The notes under the pieces: model-generated | The model's database searches: none | What the model saw: only the letters and a program-made list of their open reading frames with translations | Told to the model about the DNA's origin: nothing | Shown here: one piece after another, positions 18,027 to 26,171 of the stretch | Layout of the letters: each line of letters begins with the position of its first letter | How positions within the stretch are numbered: position 1 is the first letter of the stretch | From: Nocardia sp. NBC_01329 | GTDB taxonomy: Bacteria > Actinomycetota > Actinomycetes > Mycobacteriales > Mycobacteriaceae | Assembly (NCBI RefSeq): GCF_035956715.1 | Contig: NZ_CP108381.1 | Coordinates: 1,612,001-1,676,000, forward strand | Direction of reading: 5' to 3' | DNA length: 64,000 bases | Position numbers and translations under genes: made by a program

Positions 18027-18467
18027 TCACTGCTGCGAGGCCGCGGCGGCCTCGGCCTCTGCCCGCGCGAACACACCACGATCGATGTCCAGTCGGCGTG
18101 ACTTGAACTTCCACCCCTCGCTGGTACGTACGGCGATATCTGTGTAGATACCGGACGCGATGATGAACGGTGGCTTCTCGACCTGCAGTTTCGTGACCGC
18201 GCTGGTGACAGTCGCGGTATCGCCGTCTCCGTTGACGACGTAGTTCGTCATCAAATGCCGGGCGCCGTCTTCTTTGCCGGCGGTGATATGGCCGTTGATG
18301 AACTCCCGGATGGCCTCGTGTCCGACGAAAGTGCCATAGGTGGCGACGAACTCCCCTTCGGGGATCCATGCGCCCACCCAGGCATCGACATCGTGGTTGT
18401 CGAGCGCCCTCATCTGCGTGTTCGACAGCTTGATGATCGCCAATTCATCTGCAATGGGCAGGGACAT
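18027..18467 (-). CDS. SnoaL/NTF2-like protein, first gene of the catabolic operon
   Basis: A 146-residue NTF2-like cone-fold protein of the SnoaL-4 type: LSNTQMRALDNHDVDAWVGAW, WIPEGEFVATYGTFVGHEAI, then beta strands ending in GWKFKSRRLDIDRGVFA. Relatives include ring-hydroxylating dioxygenase beta-like subunits, ketosteroid-isomerase-like enzymes and polyketide cyclases. No dioxygenase alpha subunit is present here, so an isomerase or lyase role is more likely. AGGAG precedes the ATG by about 9 nt. As the first gene behind the regulated promoter, it probably belongs to the same pathway. Confidence 0.88.
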   Translation of the reverse strand: MSLPIADELAIIKLSNTQMRALDNHDVDAWVGAWIPEGEFVATYGTFVGHEAIREFINGHITAGKEDGARHLMTNYVVNGDGDTATVTSAVTKLQVEKPPFIIASGIYTDIAVRTSEGWKFKSRRLDIDRGVFARAEAEAAAASQQ

Positions 18468-18510
18468 CTGAGTGCTCCTATGTCGCGGGGATTGCTGTAT
18501 GACACCCACC

Positions 18511-18542
18511 ACACTACGACACTAGTATTCGGTATACAAGTG
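18511..18542 (-). promoter_or_regulatory. Promoter of the catabolic operon with overlapping GntR-type operator
   Basis: On the minus strand, TTGTAT (18539-18534) and TAGTGT (18516-18511) are separated by exactly 17 bp, a good sigma-A type promoter with a start expected near 18504, about 37 nt before the SnoaL-like ATG. An imperfect palindrome spans 18520-18542 (outer CACT/AGTG, inner GTAT/ATAC), covering the -35 box and spacer. It is the only palindrome in the divergent region and fits an operator for the adjacent FadR-family repressor. Binding is inferred. Confidence 0.65.
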
Positions 18543-18586
18543 TGTGGCGTGTGGAATCTGGAATACAGGGCTGGTAGCCTGTGAGC

Positions 18587-19240
18587 ATGGCGAGATTGGG
18601 CGGCATCACGGCGGTTGAACGGCCACCGACACTTGGTCGGCGCGCCTACCTGCAGATCCAGCAAGCGATCAGGGATGGCAGCCTCACCCACGGTGAGCAG
18701 TACTCCGAGAACGAGCTGGCCGAATCGCTCGGCATGTCGAGAACGCCCGTCCGGGAAGCACTCCTCACGCTCAATCGTGAAGGAATCATCACCGTCGAGT
18801 CCCAGCGCGGGTTCCGGCTCCGTGAATTGTCCGAGGCCGAGCGCCGCGAGATCTTCGACCTGCGATCACTACTCGAGAGTTTCGTGGCGAGCCGACTGGC
18901 ACTCAACGCCACAGCCGACGATATCTCGCGGCTGCGCGGGCTCGTCGACGCACAAGAAGGCCTCGGTGAGGGACAGCAATCGGAGTTCCTGGCGCTCGAC
19001 GAGCAATTCCACCTTCTCCAGTCCGCGACACTCGGCTTGGAACGCACCCACTCGACGATGGTCGGCCTACGTGGGGCTATGTGGCTCATCGGATTCGAGG
19101 CACTAAAGCTTCCACGCCGCTACGCGGCAGTCGTGGCAGAGCATCGCGCCATCGTCGATGCCATCGAAGCCGGCGATCCCGAACGTGCGGCCGAAGCGGC
19201 ACGCGAGCACCTCGCGAACACCGCTGCCGTTTCCCTCTGA
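18587..19240 (+). CDS. GntR-family (FadR/FCD subfamily) transcriptional regulator
   Basis: A 217-residue GntR regulator. The winged HTH is at ~15-80 (RRAYLQIQQAIRDGSL, then YSENELAESLGMSRTPVREAL) and the helical FCD effector domain follows (EIFDLRSLLESFVASRLAL; ALDEQFHLLQSATL; VVAEHRAIVDAIEAGD with likely metal-binding Asp/His residues). It is divergent from the seven-gene operon and probably represses it through the palindrome at 18520-18542 until an acid intermediate binds. No ribosome site is visible; TAGCCT at 18575-18580, 7 nt before ATG 18587, suggests a leaderless mRNA. A GTG at 18581 is the alternative start. Confidence 0.92.
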   Translation: MARLGGITAVERPPTLGRRAYLQIQQAIRDGSLTHGEQYSENELAESLGMSRTPVREALLTLNREGIITVESQRGFRLRELSEAERREIFDLRSLLESFVASRLALNATADDISRLRGLVDAQEGLGEGQQSEFLALDEQFHLLQSATLGLERTHSTMVGLRGAMWLIGFEALKLPRRYAAVVAEHRAIVDAIEAGDPERAAEAAREHLANTAAVSL

Positions 19241-19327
19241 CCGACCCGCGGAAGGCTGCGGCATCCTGCCTGCCGGCCATCGGGTCGAAGCGGTCTACGA
19301 ACACACCTACTGGCAAGATCCAGCAAC

Positions 19328-19687
19328 GTGAACGTGTCAGAGTTCGTCTACAACGTCGTGGTCGTCACTCACCTGCTCGGTATGGCGGCGGTGGTCGGTG
19401 GATATGCCGCCGGGCGGCCCACCGTGAACGAGGTGATGGTCTGGGGTGCTCGCGCGCAGCTCATCACCGGTGTCGCCCTGGTGGGTATGGCCGAATCGCT
19501 GTCCTCCCTGGACAAAGACCTGAACATGGTGAAGATCGGCGTGAAACTCGTCGTCTCGGTGCTGGTCGCCGCATTCGCCGAGATGGGCCGGGCCGACGCC
19601 AGGCGCGGTAAGGATCCCGCGTGGATGCCGGACGCCGCGGGCGGGCTGGCGGTCGTGAACGTGCTGATTGCCGTGCTCTGGACCTGA
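19328..19687 (+). CDS. Small integral membrane protein, four predicted helices
   Basis: A 119-residue hydrophobic protein. Membrane segments lie at about 8-27 (VVVVTHLLGMAAVVGGYAAG), 40-57, 70-87 (MVKIGVKLVVSVLVAAFAEM) and 103-118. The connecting loops are short and charged. It starts at GTG 19328 (a second GTG is two codons later). The pattern, with a His in the first helix and an Asp/Lys-rich middle loop, resembles small actinobacterial membrane proteins of unknown role. Same strand as the GntR gene but 87 bp apart. It ends before a bidirectional terminator. Confidence 0.75.
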   Translation: MNVSEFVYNVVVVTHLLGMAAVVGGYAAGRPTVNEVMVWGARAQLITGVALVGMAESLSSLDKDLNMVKIGVKLVVSVLVAAFAEMGRADARRGKDPAWMPDAAGGLAVVNVLIAVLWT

Positions 19688-19689
19688 TC

Positions 19690-19726
19690 GTGGCCGATGC
19701 CCGTGCCCGGCACCGGCATCGGCCAC
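19690..19726. terminator. Bidirectional terminator hairpin between convergent genes
   Basis: A perfect 12-bp inverted repeat (GTGGCCGATGCC at 19690-19701, complement at 19715-19726) with a further 4-bp stem inside the loop. It sits 3 bp after the membrane protein stop (+) and 4 bp before the DyP stop (-), so it can serve both. Confidence 0.8.
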
Positions 19727-19730
19727 GCGG

Positions 19731-20915
19731 TCAGGATTCGAACAAGGCCTGGCCGATGTACTCGCCGGGCCCCCCGGCTCCCGGCGGAATCACGAAAACC
19801 GCCGAGCCGACCGGCGTCGTCCATACGTTCAACGCGTCGAACTCGGCCAGCCGCCGCTGGACCGGAAGGAACTGGGTCGGCAGATCGCGCTGGTAGGCGG
19901 TGAAGAGCAGACCCGAGTTCGAGATTGCACCGGCCGCCGGGGCATCGTCGTAGTTGTAGCCGCGCCGGTGGAATCGTTCACCCTCGTGCCGGTGGTGGGC
20001 GCGAGCGATATGCGACGAGGGCGGGATGACCGCGATGCCGTTGGTATCCACCGCCGCGAAATCCGGTTCGTCGAACTCGCTGGCGCCGGTCAACGGCGCG
20101 CCGGTGGCCAGGGTGCGGCCGACGGTGAGTTCCCTTGCCGCCGGATCGATTTCGTCCCAGGTGTCCAGAGTCATCGCTATCCTGCGCAGCACCATCGAGG
20201 TGCCGCCGGCGAGCCAGGGGCGTGCGGCCCCGTCGTCCCAGACCAGCCGATCGAAATCCGAGGCGGCGATATCGGCGGTGCCGTCCAGTTGGCCCATCAG
20301 ATTCCGCGGTGTTCCCGGTGCCCCGTCCCGGAATCCGCGCTGGACCCAGCGCACCGACAGCAGCGAGCGCACGCTCCGGCACAACACCCGCACCGCGTGT
20401 GCGACCGTCGTCGATTCCCCGGCGCATACCTGCAACAGCAGATCCCCGCCACAGAAGGCGGGGTCGAGCCGGTCGATCGGAAACGGCGGCAACGGTGCCA
20501 GCCACGGCGGGCGTTCGGCTTCGAGCCCGCAACGTTCGAATACACCGGCCCCCAGGCCGACCGTGACGGTGAGCCGAGCGGGGCGCAAGGCCAGTTCCGG
20601 TTCGGTATCGGCGAGCGCGGGGCGGCCCTGGGTCAGGCGAGCGGCGTCGCCGGTCCAGATCCGAAGGGCTCCGACGAGGTCGTCGCGAGTCGTCCCGGGA
20701 CGCAGGTCCATGGCTAAGAAAACCGCCCGGGCCTGCGGAGCGGTTGCGATTCCGGCCTGGTGTGCGCCGTAGAACGGTTCGGCTACCGGTCCGCCCGCAT
20801 CGGTATCACGCAGCACGGCCGAGGTCGCCGCGCCGACCCCGAGGCCCACCGCGCCGGCGGCGCCACCGCCCAGGAAGCGACGCCGGTCGAAGCGGGGCCT
20901 GTCGTGTTCAGCCAC
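19731..20915 (-). CDS. Tat-exported DyP-type heme peroxidase (DtpA/EfeB-like)
   Basis: About 394 residues. A twin-arginine signal (DRRRFLGGGAAGAVGLGVGAA, ~10-30) marks export of the folded protein. DyP features: the GxxDG motif GQLDG with distal Asp211, probable proximal heme ligand His302 (SSHIARAH), and RRGYNYDD (~317-324) with the conserved Arg. It should use H2O2 to oxidise bulky donors, or act in heme/iron or copper handling, outside the membrane. GTG 20915 was chosen; it overlaps the PCu(A)C stop by 8 bp. The operon order (membrane protein, copper chaperone, DyP) resembles the ecuC-dtpA locus of Streptomyces lividans. Confidence 0.93.
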   Translation of the reverse strand: MAEHDRPRFDRRRFLGGGAAGAVGLGVGAATSAVLRDTDAGGPVAEPFYGAHQAGIATAPQARAVFLAMDLRPGTTRDDLVGALRIWTGDAARLTQGRPALADTEPELALRPARLTVTVGLGAGVFERCGLEAERPPWLAPLPPFPIDRLDPAFCGGDLLLQVCAGESTTVAHAVRVLCRSVRSLLSVRWVQRGFRDGAPGTPRNLMGQLDGTADIAASDFDRLVWDDGAARPWLAGGTSMVLRRIAMTLDTWDEIDPAARELTVGRTLATGAPLTGASEFDEPDFAAVDTNGIAVIPPSSHIARAHHRHEGERFHRRGYNYDDAPAAGAISNSGLLFTAYQRDLPTQFLPVQRRLAEFDALNVWTTPVGSAVFVIPPGAGGPGEYIGQALFES

Positions 20916-21459
20916 CGTGCGCGGGCGGTCGGGCCCCGCCGTCGGGCCGATAGTCCTCCTGGTTACCGGAGAAATCACGCACCTGCGCGGTGAAAGTGGT
21001 GGTGGAACCGTCCGAGAAGGTCAGGGTGACCGGAGCGTCCGTTCCCGTGCGCAGCGCATCACGCAGGTCGATGAACATGATGTGCTCCCCGCCGGGGGCC
21101 AGTTCCAGTTCGCCGTGGGCAGGGATGACGAAACCGCCTGTCTTCGGCCGCATGAACTTCGCGCCGCCACCGTCGGTGGCGACTTCGTGTAATTCGACGG
21201 TGGCGGATACGGGACTGCTCGCCGAGGCGACGGTGACCTCGTGCTCACCGGAGTTGCGAAGCCGGCCGAATGCAGCCGACATCCCGCCGTCGGCGGCCTT
21301 GGCCCACTGATCGGTGATCGTCACCGAATCGGCGGCGGTGGACGGTGCGCTGCTCCCGGAGGAACAGGCGATGGCGAAAAGTGGTGCCGCGGCCGCCGCG
21401 GCGACCACGCGCAGAATTCTGGTGGCGCCGGTACGGGGCGTTGGAAGACGAAGTGACAC
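20908..21459 (-). CDS. PCu(A)C-type copper chaperone lipoprotein
   Basis: A 183-residue exported protein. The signal peptide ends in LFAIACSS, a lipobox-like site with Cys ~32, so membrane anchoring is likely. The domain holds the PCu(A)C copper-ligand pattern: HEVATDGGGAKFM, then AHGELELAPGGEHIMFID, giving the His-Met-His-Met set. It would carry Cu(I) outside the membrane to cuproenzymes such as cytochrome oxidase or radical oxidases. It overlaps the DyP peroxidase gene (8 bp), implying joint function in metal or peroxide handling at the cell surface. GTG start at 21459. Confidence 0.92.
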   Translation of the reverse strand: MSLRLPTPRTGATRILRVVAAAAAAPLFAIACSSGSSAPSTAADSVTITDQWAKAADGGMSAAFGRLRNSGEHEVTVASASSPVSATVELHEVATDGGGAKFMRPKTGGFVIPAHGELELAPGGEHIMFIDLRDALRTGTDAPVTLTFSDGSTTTFTAQVRDFSGNQEDYRPDGGARPPAHGG

Positions 21460-21669
21460 GGGTCTGCTCCGATCGAAGAGTGGGGTGTGCCGCTGCGGTC
21501 GAAGTCCGGTGGCGGGCAGGGTTCACTGCTGCGCGCGACAACGGTGCCGGGCGCTTCCGGCGGTCTGATGCCGTGGGGCCAGGCAAGAAGCGACTTCTCG
21601 GCGAGGTCGGCTCCGGAGCGCGCACCGCCTCGGATACGGAGGTGGGGCACACGCTGCGGTCGGAAAGAA

Positions 21670-22197
21670 CTAGACGGCCAGTTGTGGTGGCCCGCGTGTG
21701 CCGGGACCCGAGGACAGGAGCAGGCGCCGGGCCGACTGGTGATTCGACTCCGGGACGGCGACGGTTCGTGGGAAGGCGACATCGCGGACGGCCGGTCCGC
21801 GCACCGCCCTCTTCAGTCGCGATACGGCATACCGGACCGCGCGTTCCGCGGTGTGGATCAGCAGCGCGCCCACCGGAATCGCGAGCAGGTGTGCCACCAA
21901 CATCGGCGCGGTCGCTGCCGAACCGTGCCGGTGCCCCGGTGCGGCGGCGAGCGCGCTGTGCCCGATCGTCTGGCCGAGGGCGAGAAGTGTCATCAGCGGT
22001 AAGGGCCCGCGTCCGGGGCGCAATGCGCTCGCCAGTACACCGGCCAGTGCGCAACCGGCGAGAAGTAGGGCTGTCGCCGAGTATCCGAGTGTTATCGTCC
22101 CACCGGCGAACGCGTGGGCGGCGATACTCACCGTTCCCGAGGCGGCCCCGACGAACGCGCCGCGTACTCGCGCGGGGGTCGAGGTGGGAGGAGGCAC
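21670..22197 (-). CDS. Membrane protein of the copper/DyP operon, unknown function
   Basis: A 175-residue protein with about four or five hydrophobic helices (SGTVSIAAHAFAGGTITL; ATALLLAGCALAGVLASAL; PLMTLLALGQTIGHSALAA; MLVAHLLAIPVGALLIHTAE) and a cytoplasmic Arg-rich tail. A His-rich loop (APGHRHGSAA) and in-membrane His residues could bind metal. It starts at GTG 22197. It is 210 bp upstream of the copper chaperone on the same strand. Homologous gene sets pair such proteins with PCu(A)C and DyP genes, so a role in metal transfer across the membrane is inferred, not shown. Confidence 0.78.
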   Translation of the reverse strand: MPPPTSTPARVRGAFVGAASGTVSIAAHAFAGGTITLGYSATALLLAGCALAGVLASALRPGRGPLPLMTLLALGQTIGHSALAAAPGHRHGSAATAPMLVAHLLAIPVGALLIHTAERAVRYAVSRLKRAVRGPAVRDVAFPRTVAVPESNHQSARRLLLSSGPGTRGPPQLAV

Positions 22198-22350
22198 TCC
22201 CTGATACTACGTCCGGTCGTAGCTGTTCGGCCAGATGTCGGCCGGGAGAACCGCAGTGGCGGTACGGAAGTCGATCGCCGGTCCATCGGAGACGGGAAGA
22301 CCCCGGATATCTCTGCGATACCCGGGGCCTGTATCGATGGCGTCACACGA

Positions 22351-24003
22351 TCAGCGCTGTAGCGCGGGCTCCCTTCGACCACGGTCGAATTCGCCGGCCG
22401 CCGCCGCGCCGGGCTGTTCCGGTCGGTCTCCGTCGTCGGAGCGCATCGGATCGAGCCCGGGATCGATATCGATCGTGCGACGCAGCGGGCGGTTGGGCAG
22501 CAGGGCGGTAGCCAAGAGTGCCACCACCGCGGCGGCCGCGGCGATCAGGAAGATCCGGCCGGTGGCGTCGCCGTAGGACGCGCGCACGATAGTGGCGATC
22601 GGTGCCGGCAGGCTGTCCAGGTCCAGGTTGCTGCCGCCGCTCCCGGAGGTCCGGATGCCCAGCCGGTGGAAACCCTGGGCGGACAGTTCGCTTACGCGGG
22701 TCGCCAGGACCGAACCCAGGACCGAGACGCCGATAGCGCCACCGAAGGTGCGGAAGAAGGCGACATTGCTGGACGCAGCGCCGATATTGTGCACGCTCAC
22801 GGTGTTCTGTACGGCCAGCACCAGGTTCTGCATCATCATGCCGACGCCCAGGCCGACGACTGCGATGAACGCGCCGACCAGCCAGAGATTCGTGGCGTGA
22901 TCGAGGGTGCTGAGCAGACCGAAGCCCACGACCAGCAGACCGGCGCCGCCGACGACGAACGGCTTCCACTTGCCGAAGCGAGTGATCAGCTGACCGGAAC
23001 CCACCGAGGCGACGAGCATGCCCGCGACCATCGGGATTGTCAGGATGCCGGCGACGGTCGGTGAGTATCCCCGCGCGGTCTGGAAGTACTGCCCGAGGAA
23101 GGTGGTCGCGCCGAACATACCGATACCCACCGCGATGGACGCGATGATCGCCAGCCCGGTGGTCCGTTCGGTGACGATCCGCAATGGCATGATCGGCGAT
23201 TTCGCGCGCGACTCGACCCATACGGTCGCCGCGAGCAGCGCGACACCCGCCAGTACATAGAGCAGTGATTCGCGGGAGAACCACTCGTAGTACCCGGCTT
23301 TACCGGCGAACGAGACCCAGATCAGCAGGATCGATACACCCGCGGTCATCAGGACGGCACCGAACCAGTCGATGGAGACGTCGTCCTTGCGATCGGTGGG
23401 CAGACGCAAGGTGCGTTGCAGCAGGAACAGAGCGATCAGCGCGAGCGGGACGCAGACGAAGAAGCACCAGCGCCAGCCGAGCGGGCTGTCGACGATCACA
23501 CCGCCGAGGATGGGTCCGCCCGACATCGACACGGCCATCACCGCGCCCATATACCCGGAGTAGCGACCGCGTTCACGCGGCGCGACGATACTGCCGATGA
23601 TGGCGACGACGAGCGCGGTCAGACCGCCCATCCCGATGCCCTGTACGACACGGGCGGCCAGCAGCAGGGTCACATTGTGTGCGAAACCCGCCATGACCGA
23701 GCCCGCCACGAAGATGACGATAGAGGTCTGGACCAGCAATTTCTTGTTGAACAGGTCGGCGAGCTTGCCCCAGATCGGAGTGGACGCCGCATTGGCCAGC
23801 AGTGCGGTCGTGATCACCCAGGCGTAGGCGGTCTGCGATGCCCGCAGGTCACCGATGATCGTGGGCAGCGCGGTGGCCACGATCGTGGTGCTGAGCAGCG
23901 CGGTGAACAACGCGGCCAGCAGCCCGGTGAGCGATTCGAGAATCTCACGGTGACTCATCGCGTAGGGATCTTGCCGCGTCACCGCCTCGACTGAACTAGA
24001 CAT
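22351..24003 (-). CDS. MFS drug exporter, DHA2 (14-helix, EmrB/QacA) family
   Basis: A 550-residue transporter. Typical DHA2 landmarks: LDxT-like segment replaced by FTALLSTTIVATALPTIIGDL, motif A GKLADLFNKKLL, motif B-like RVVQGIGMGG, and motif C SGGPILGGVIVDSPLGWRWCFF. Fourteen hydrophobic segments can be counted. The C-terminal ~45 residues are a charged cytoplasmic tail. It exports hydrophobic or cationic compounds by proton antiport. The start overlaps the MarR gene's stop by 8 bp, so the two genes are one regulated operon. Confidence 0.94.
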   Translation of the reverse strand: MSSSVEAVTRQDPYAMSHREILESLTGLLAALFTALLSTTIVATALPTIIGDLRASQTAYAWVITTALLANAASTPIWGKLADLFNKKLLVQTSIVIFVAGSVMAGFAHNVTLLLAARVVQGIGMGGLTALVVAIIGSIVAPRERGRYSGYMGAVMAVSMSGGPILGGVIVDSPLGWRWCFFVCVPLALIALFLLQRTLRLPTDRKDDVSIDWFGAVLMTAGVSILLIWVSFAGKAGYYEWFSRESLLYVLAGVALLAATVWVESRAKSPIMPLRIVTERTTGLAIIASIAVGIGMFGATTFLGQYFQTARGYSPTVAGILTIPMVAGMLVASVGSGQLITRFGKWKPFVVGGAGLLVVGFGLLSTLDHATNLWLVGAFIAVVGLGVGMMMQNLVLAVQNTVSVHNIGAASSNVAFFRTFGGAIGVSVLGSVLATRVSELSAQGFHRLGIRTSGSGGSNLDLDSLPAPIATIVRASYGDATGRIFLIAAAAAVVALLATALLPNRPLRRTIDIDPGLDPMRSDDGDRPEQPGAAAAGEFDRGRREPALQR

Positions 24004-24553
24004 CTATTTCCTGACTCTCTTTCGATTCCGGCTCGGGTCCTTCCGTGACGCTGCGCTGCGTGGGCGCGGATGGTGAGCTGTGCGGATGCTTGTGGTTTTC
24101 GGGCGCGGCACTGCGACTGTCCCGGTCGATGAGACGACTGCGGAGGGTGTTCAGGATCTGGTGGGCGTGCTCGGCGTCTTCCACCGTCCAGTCCGCCAGT
24201 ACCTCCTGCAGACCGCGGATCCGGGATTCCCGGATCCGGCCGAGCAGTTCCAGACCGGTGGGGGATACCTCGACGCGAATGGCGCGCCCGTCACTGGGGT
24301 CGGTATTGCGCAGGACGTAACCGTCGGCGACAAGTTCGGTGATGTGGCGGCTCATGGCCGACGCGCTGATACCTATCTGGCAGGCGAGGTCGACCTGCCG
24401 GCACGGACCGGCCGATTCGAGGTTGACCAGGACACTGATTCCGCCCGGCAGCAGCCGGCCCTCTTCGGGCTGAGCGAGGGAACGCCGGAGCGCCCGGCTG
24501 ATGAGGAAGAGTTCGTCGAGTATGCCCTGTGCTGTGCCGGGGGGAATTCCCAT
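23996..24553 (-). CDS. MarR-family transcriptional regulator
   Basis: A 185-residue MarR regulator. The winged HTH is visible in CRQVDLACQIGISASAMSRHITELVADGYVLRNTDPSDGRAIRV, with the wing Asp-Arg typical of the family. The C-terminal ~50 residues (rich in Ser, Pro, Glu and Lys) are disordered and unusual for MarR proteins. The gene overlaps the exporter downstream by 8 bp. Its upstream region carries near-identical repeats at 24580-24592 and 24608-24620 that may be operators. It probably represses its own operon and is relieved by an exporter substrate. Confidence 0.93.
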   Translation of the reverse strand: MGIPPGTAQGILDELFLISRALRRSLAQPEEGRLLPGGISVLVNLESAGPCRQVDLACQIGISASAMSRHITELVADGYVLRNTDPSDGRAIRVEVSPTGLELLGRIRESRIRGLQEVLADWTVEDAEHAHQILNTLRSRLIDRDSRSAAPENHKHPHSSPSAPTQRSVTEGPEPESKESQEIDV

Positions 24554-24576
24554 ACGTACTCCTGACCTCGTTCAGT

Positions 24577-24620
24577 TACTTGCGGTAATCAACTATAAAT
24601 TCGTTGCTTTCGCTAATCAA
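24577..24620 (-). promoter_or_regulatory. Candidate MarR operator/promoter region with direct repeats
   Basis: An AT-rich patch directly upstream of the MarR gene contains two similar elements, TTGCGGTAATCAA (24580-24592) and TTTCGCTAATCAA (24608-24620), with 28 bp between starts. Their position across the presumed promoter suggests regulator binding. The exact -10/-35 boxes could not be fixed. Confidence 0.45.
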
Positions 24621-25161
<541 letters not shown>

Positions 25162-26109
25162 TCATGCGCTTCCGGTTCTGCTCAATTCACCGAGCAATGC
25201 CCAAGTTCGCTCCTCGTCGCGCGCCGACCCTATCGCGGTCAGTGTGAAGATCAGTTCGTCGGCGCCGGCCTCGGCGTAGCGGGCTACCGCGTCGGCCATG
25301 GTCTGCTCGTCGCCGATCACCGCCAATTCCACCGGATCGGACACTTTCTCACGGTCCAGCAAACTCCGGTATGTCGGCATCTTGCCGTATCTGTCCATCT
25401 GCAGCGCCGCGCGATCGCGGGCGGCGGCGACGTCGGCGGTGACTACTCCGCCCACCACGGCTATCACGCGGGGCGTCGGCCGAGCTGCTGCCGCAGCGTG
25501 TCGAGCGAGTGTGGGGATCGTGAATTCGGCCAGGGTGTCGGGACCGGTGAGCAGCGGGAGGGCACCGTCGGCGAATTCGGCTGCGACCTGCAGGGTCAGC
25601 GGTCCCGAAGTGGCCAGCAGTATGGGGACCGGAGAGTTGACCGTCGGCATCATGCTGCGTGTCGGTGATTTGGCCACCAGTGTGTCGCCGATGTGGTCGA
25701 CCGCGCCGGTGTGGAGCAGATCGCGTAGGGCGGTGAGGTATTCGCGTAGGTAGCGGATCCGTGGGTGGGTGTTGCCGTAGCCGGCGGCGATCTCCGGCAG
25801 CGACGAACCGAGGCCGAGTTCGAAGCGGCCGGTGCTGGCCGCTTGCGCTGTTTGCGCTTGCATGGCCAGTGCGTTGGGGTGGCGTGGGTGGATCGGGACG
25901 ATCGCCGTTCCGACCGTGATGTCCGGTAGCTCGCGCCCGATCAGCGCGGCAACTGTCAGTGCGTCGTAGTCGAACCGCTGGGTGAGCCAGACTGCGGACA
26001 CGCCGAGCCCAGCCACTGTGCGGGCCTGGTCGAGCAGGTAGTCGACGGGATTCACACCCGGGGTGAGCTGGTTGTAGTAGTCGGTTGGCAGGGCAACGCC
26101 GATTCGCAT
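25162..26109 (-). CDS. LLM-class (luciferase-like) F420/flavin-dependent oxidoreductase
   Basis: A 315-residue TIM-barrel oxidoreductase: MRIGVALPTDYYNQ start, GVSAVWLTQRFDYDALT, DITVGTAIVPIHPRHP, TGRFELGLGSS (phosphate-binding region), ILLATSGPLTLQVAAEFADGALP and ADELIFTLTAIG. Actinobacterial members mostly use coenzyme F420, so a reductase or dehydrogenase on an unknown substrate is expected. It is divergent from a TetR gene with only 62 bp between the starts, so the regulator probably controls it. Confidence 0.92.
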   Translation of the reverse strand: MRIGVALPTDYYNQLTPGVNPVDYLLDQARTVAGLGVSAVWLTQRFDYDALTVAALIGRELPDITVGTAIVPIHPRHPNALAMQAQTAQAASTGRFELGLGSSLPEIAAGYGNTHPRIRYLREYLTALRDLLHTGAVDHIGDTLVAKSPTRSMMPTVNSPVPILLATSGPLTLQVAAEFADGALPLLTGPDTLAEFTIPTLARHAAAAARPTPRVIAVVGGVVTADVAAARDRAALQMDRYGKMPTYRSLLDREKVSDPVELAVIGDEQTMADAVARYAEAGADELIFTLTAIGSARDEERTWALLGELSRTGSA

Positions 26110-26137
26110 GCCAACAAAAGTACACCAAGTTTACTTA

Positions 26138-26165
26138 TTCACCCGGTTTACATTTTGGCTATACT
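26138..26165 (+). promoter_or_regulatory. Probable leaderless promoter of the TetR gene
   Basis: TTCACC (26138-26143) and TATACT (26160-26165) are 16 bp apart, and the -10 box ends 6 nt before the TetR ATG at 26172, so transcription should start at or next to the ATG. GTTTAC occurs twice nearby (26130-26135 and 26146-26151), a possible operator shared with the divergent gene. Confidence 0.55.
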
Positions 26166-26171
26166 GCCGAT

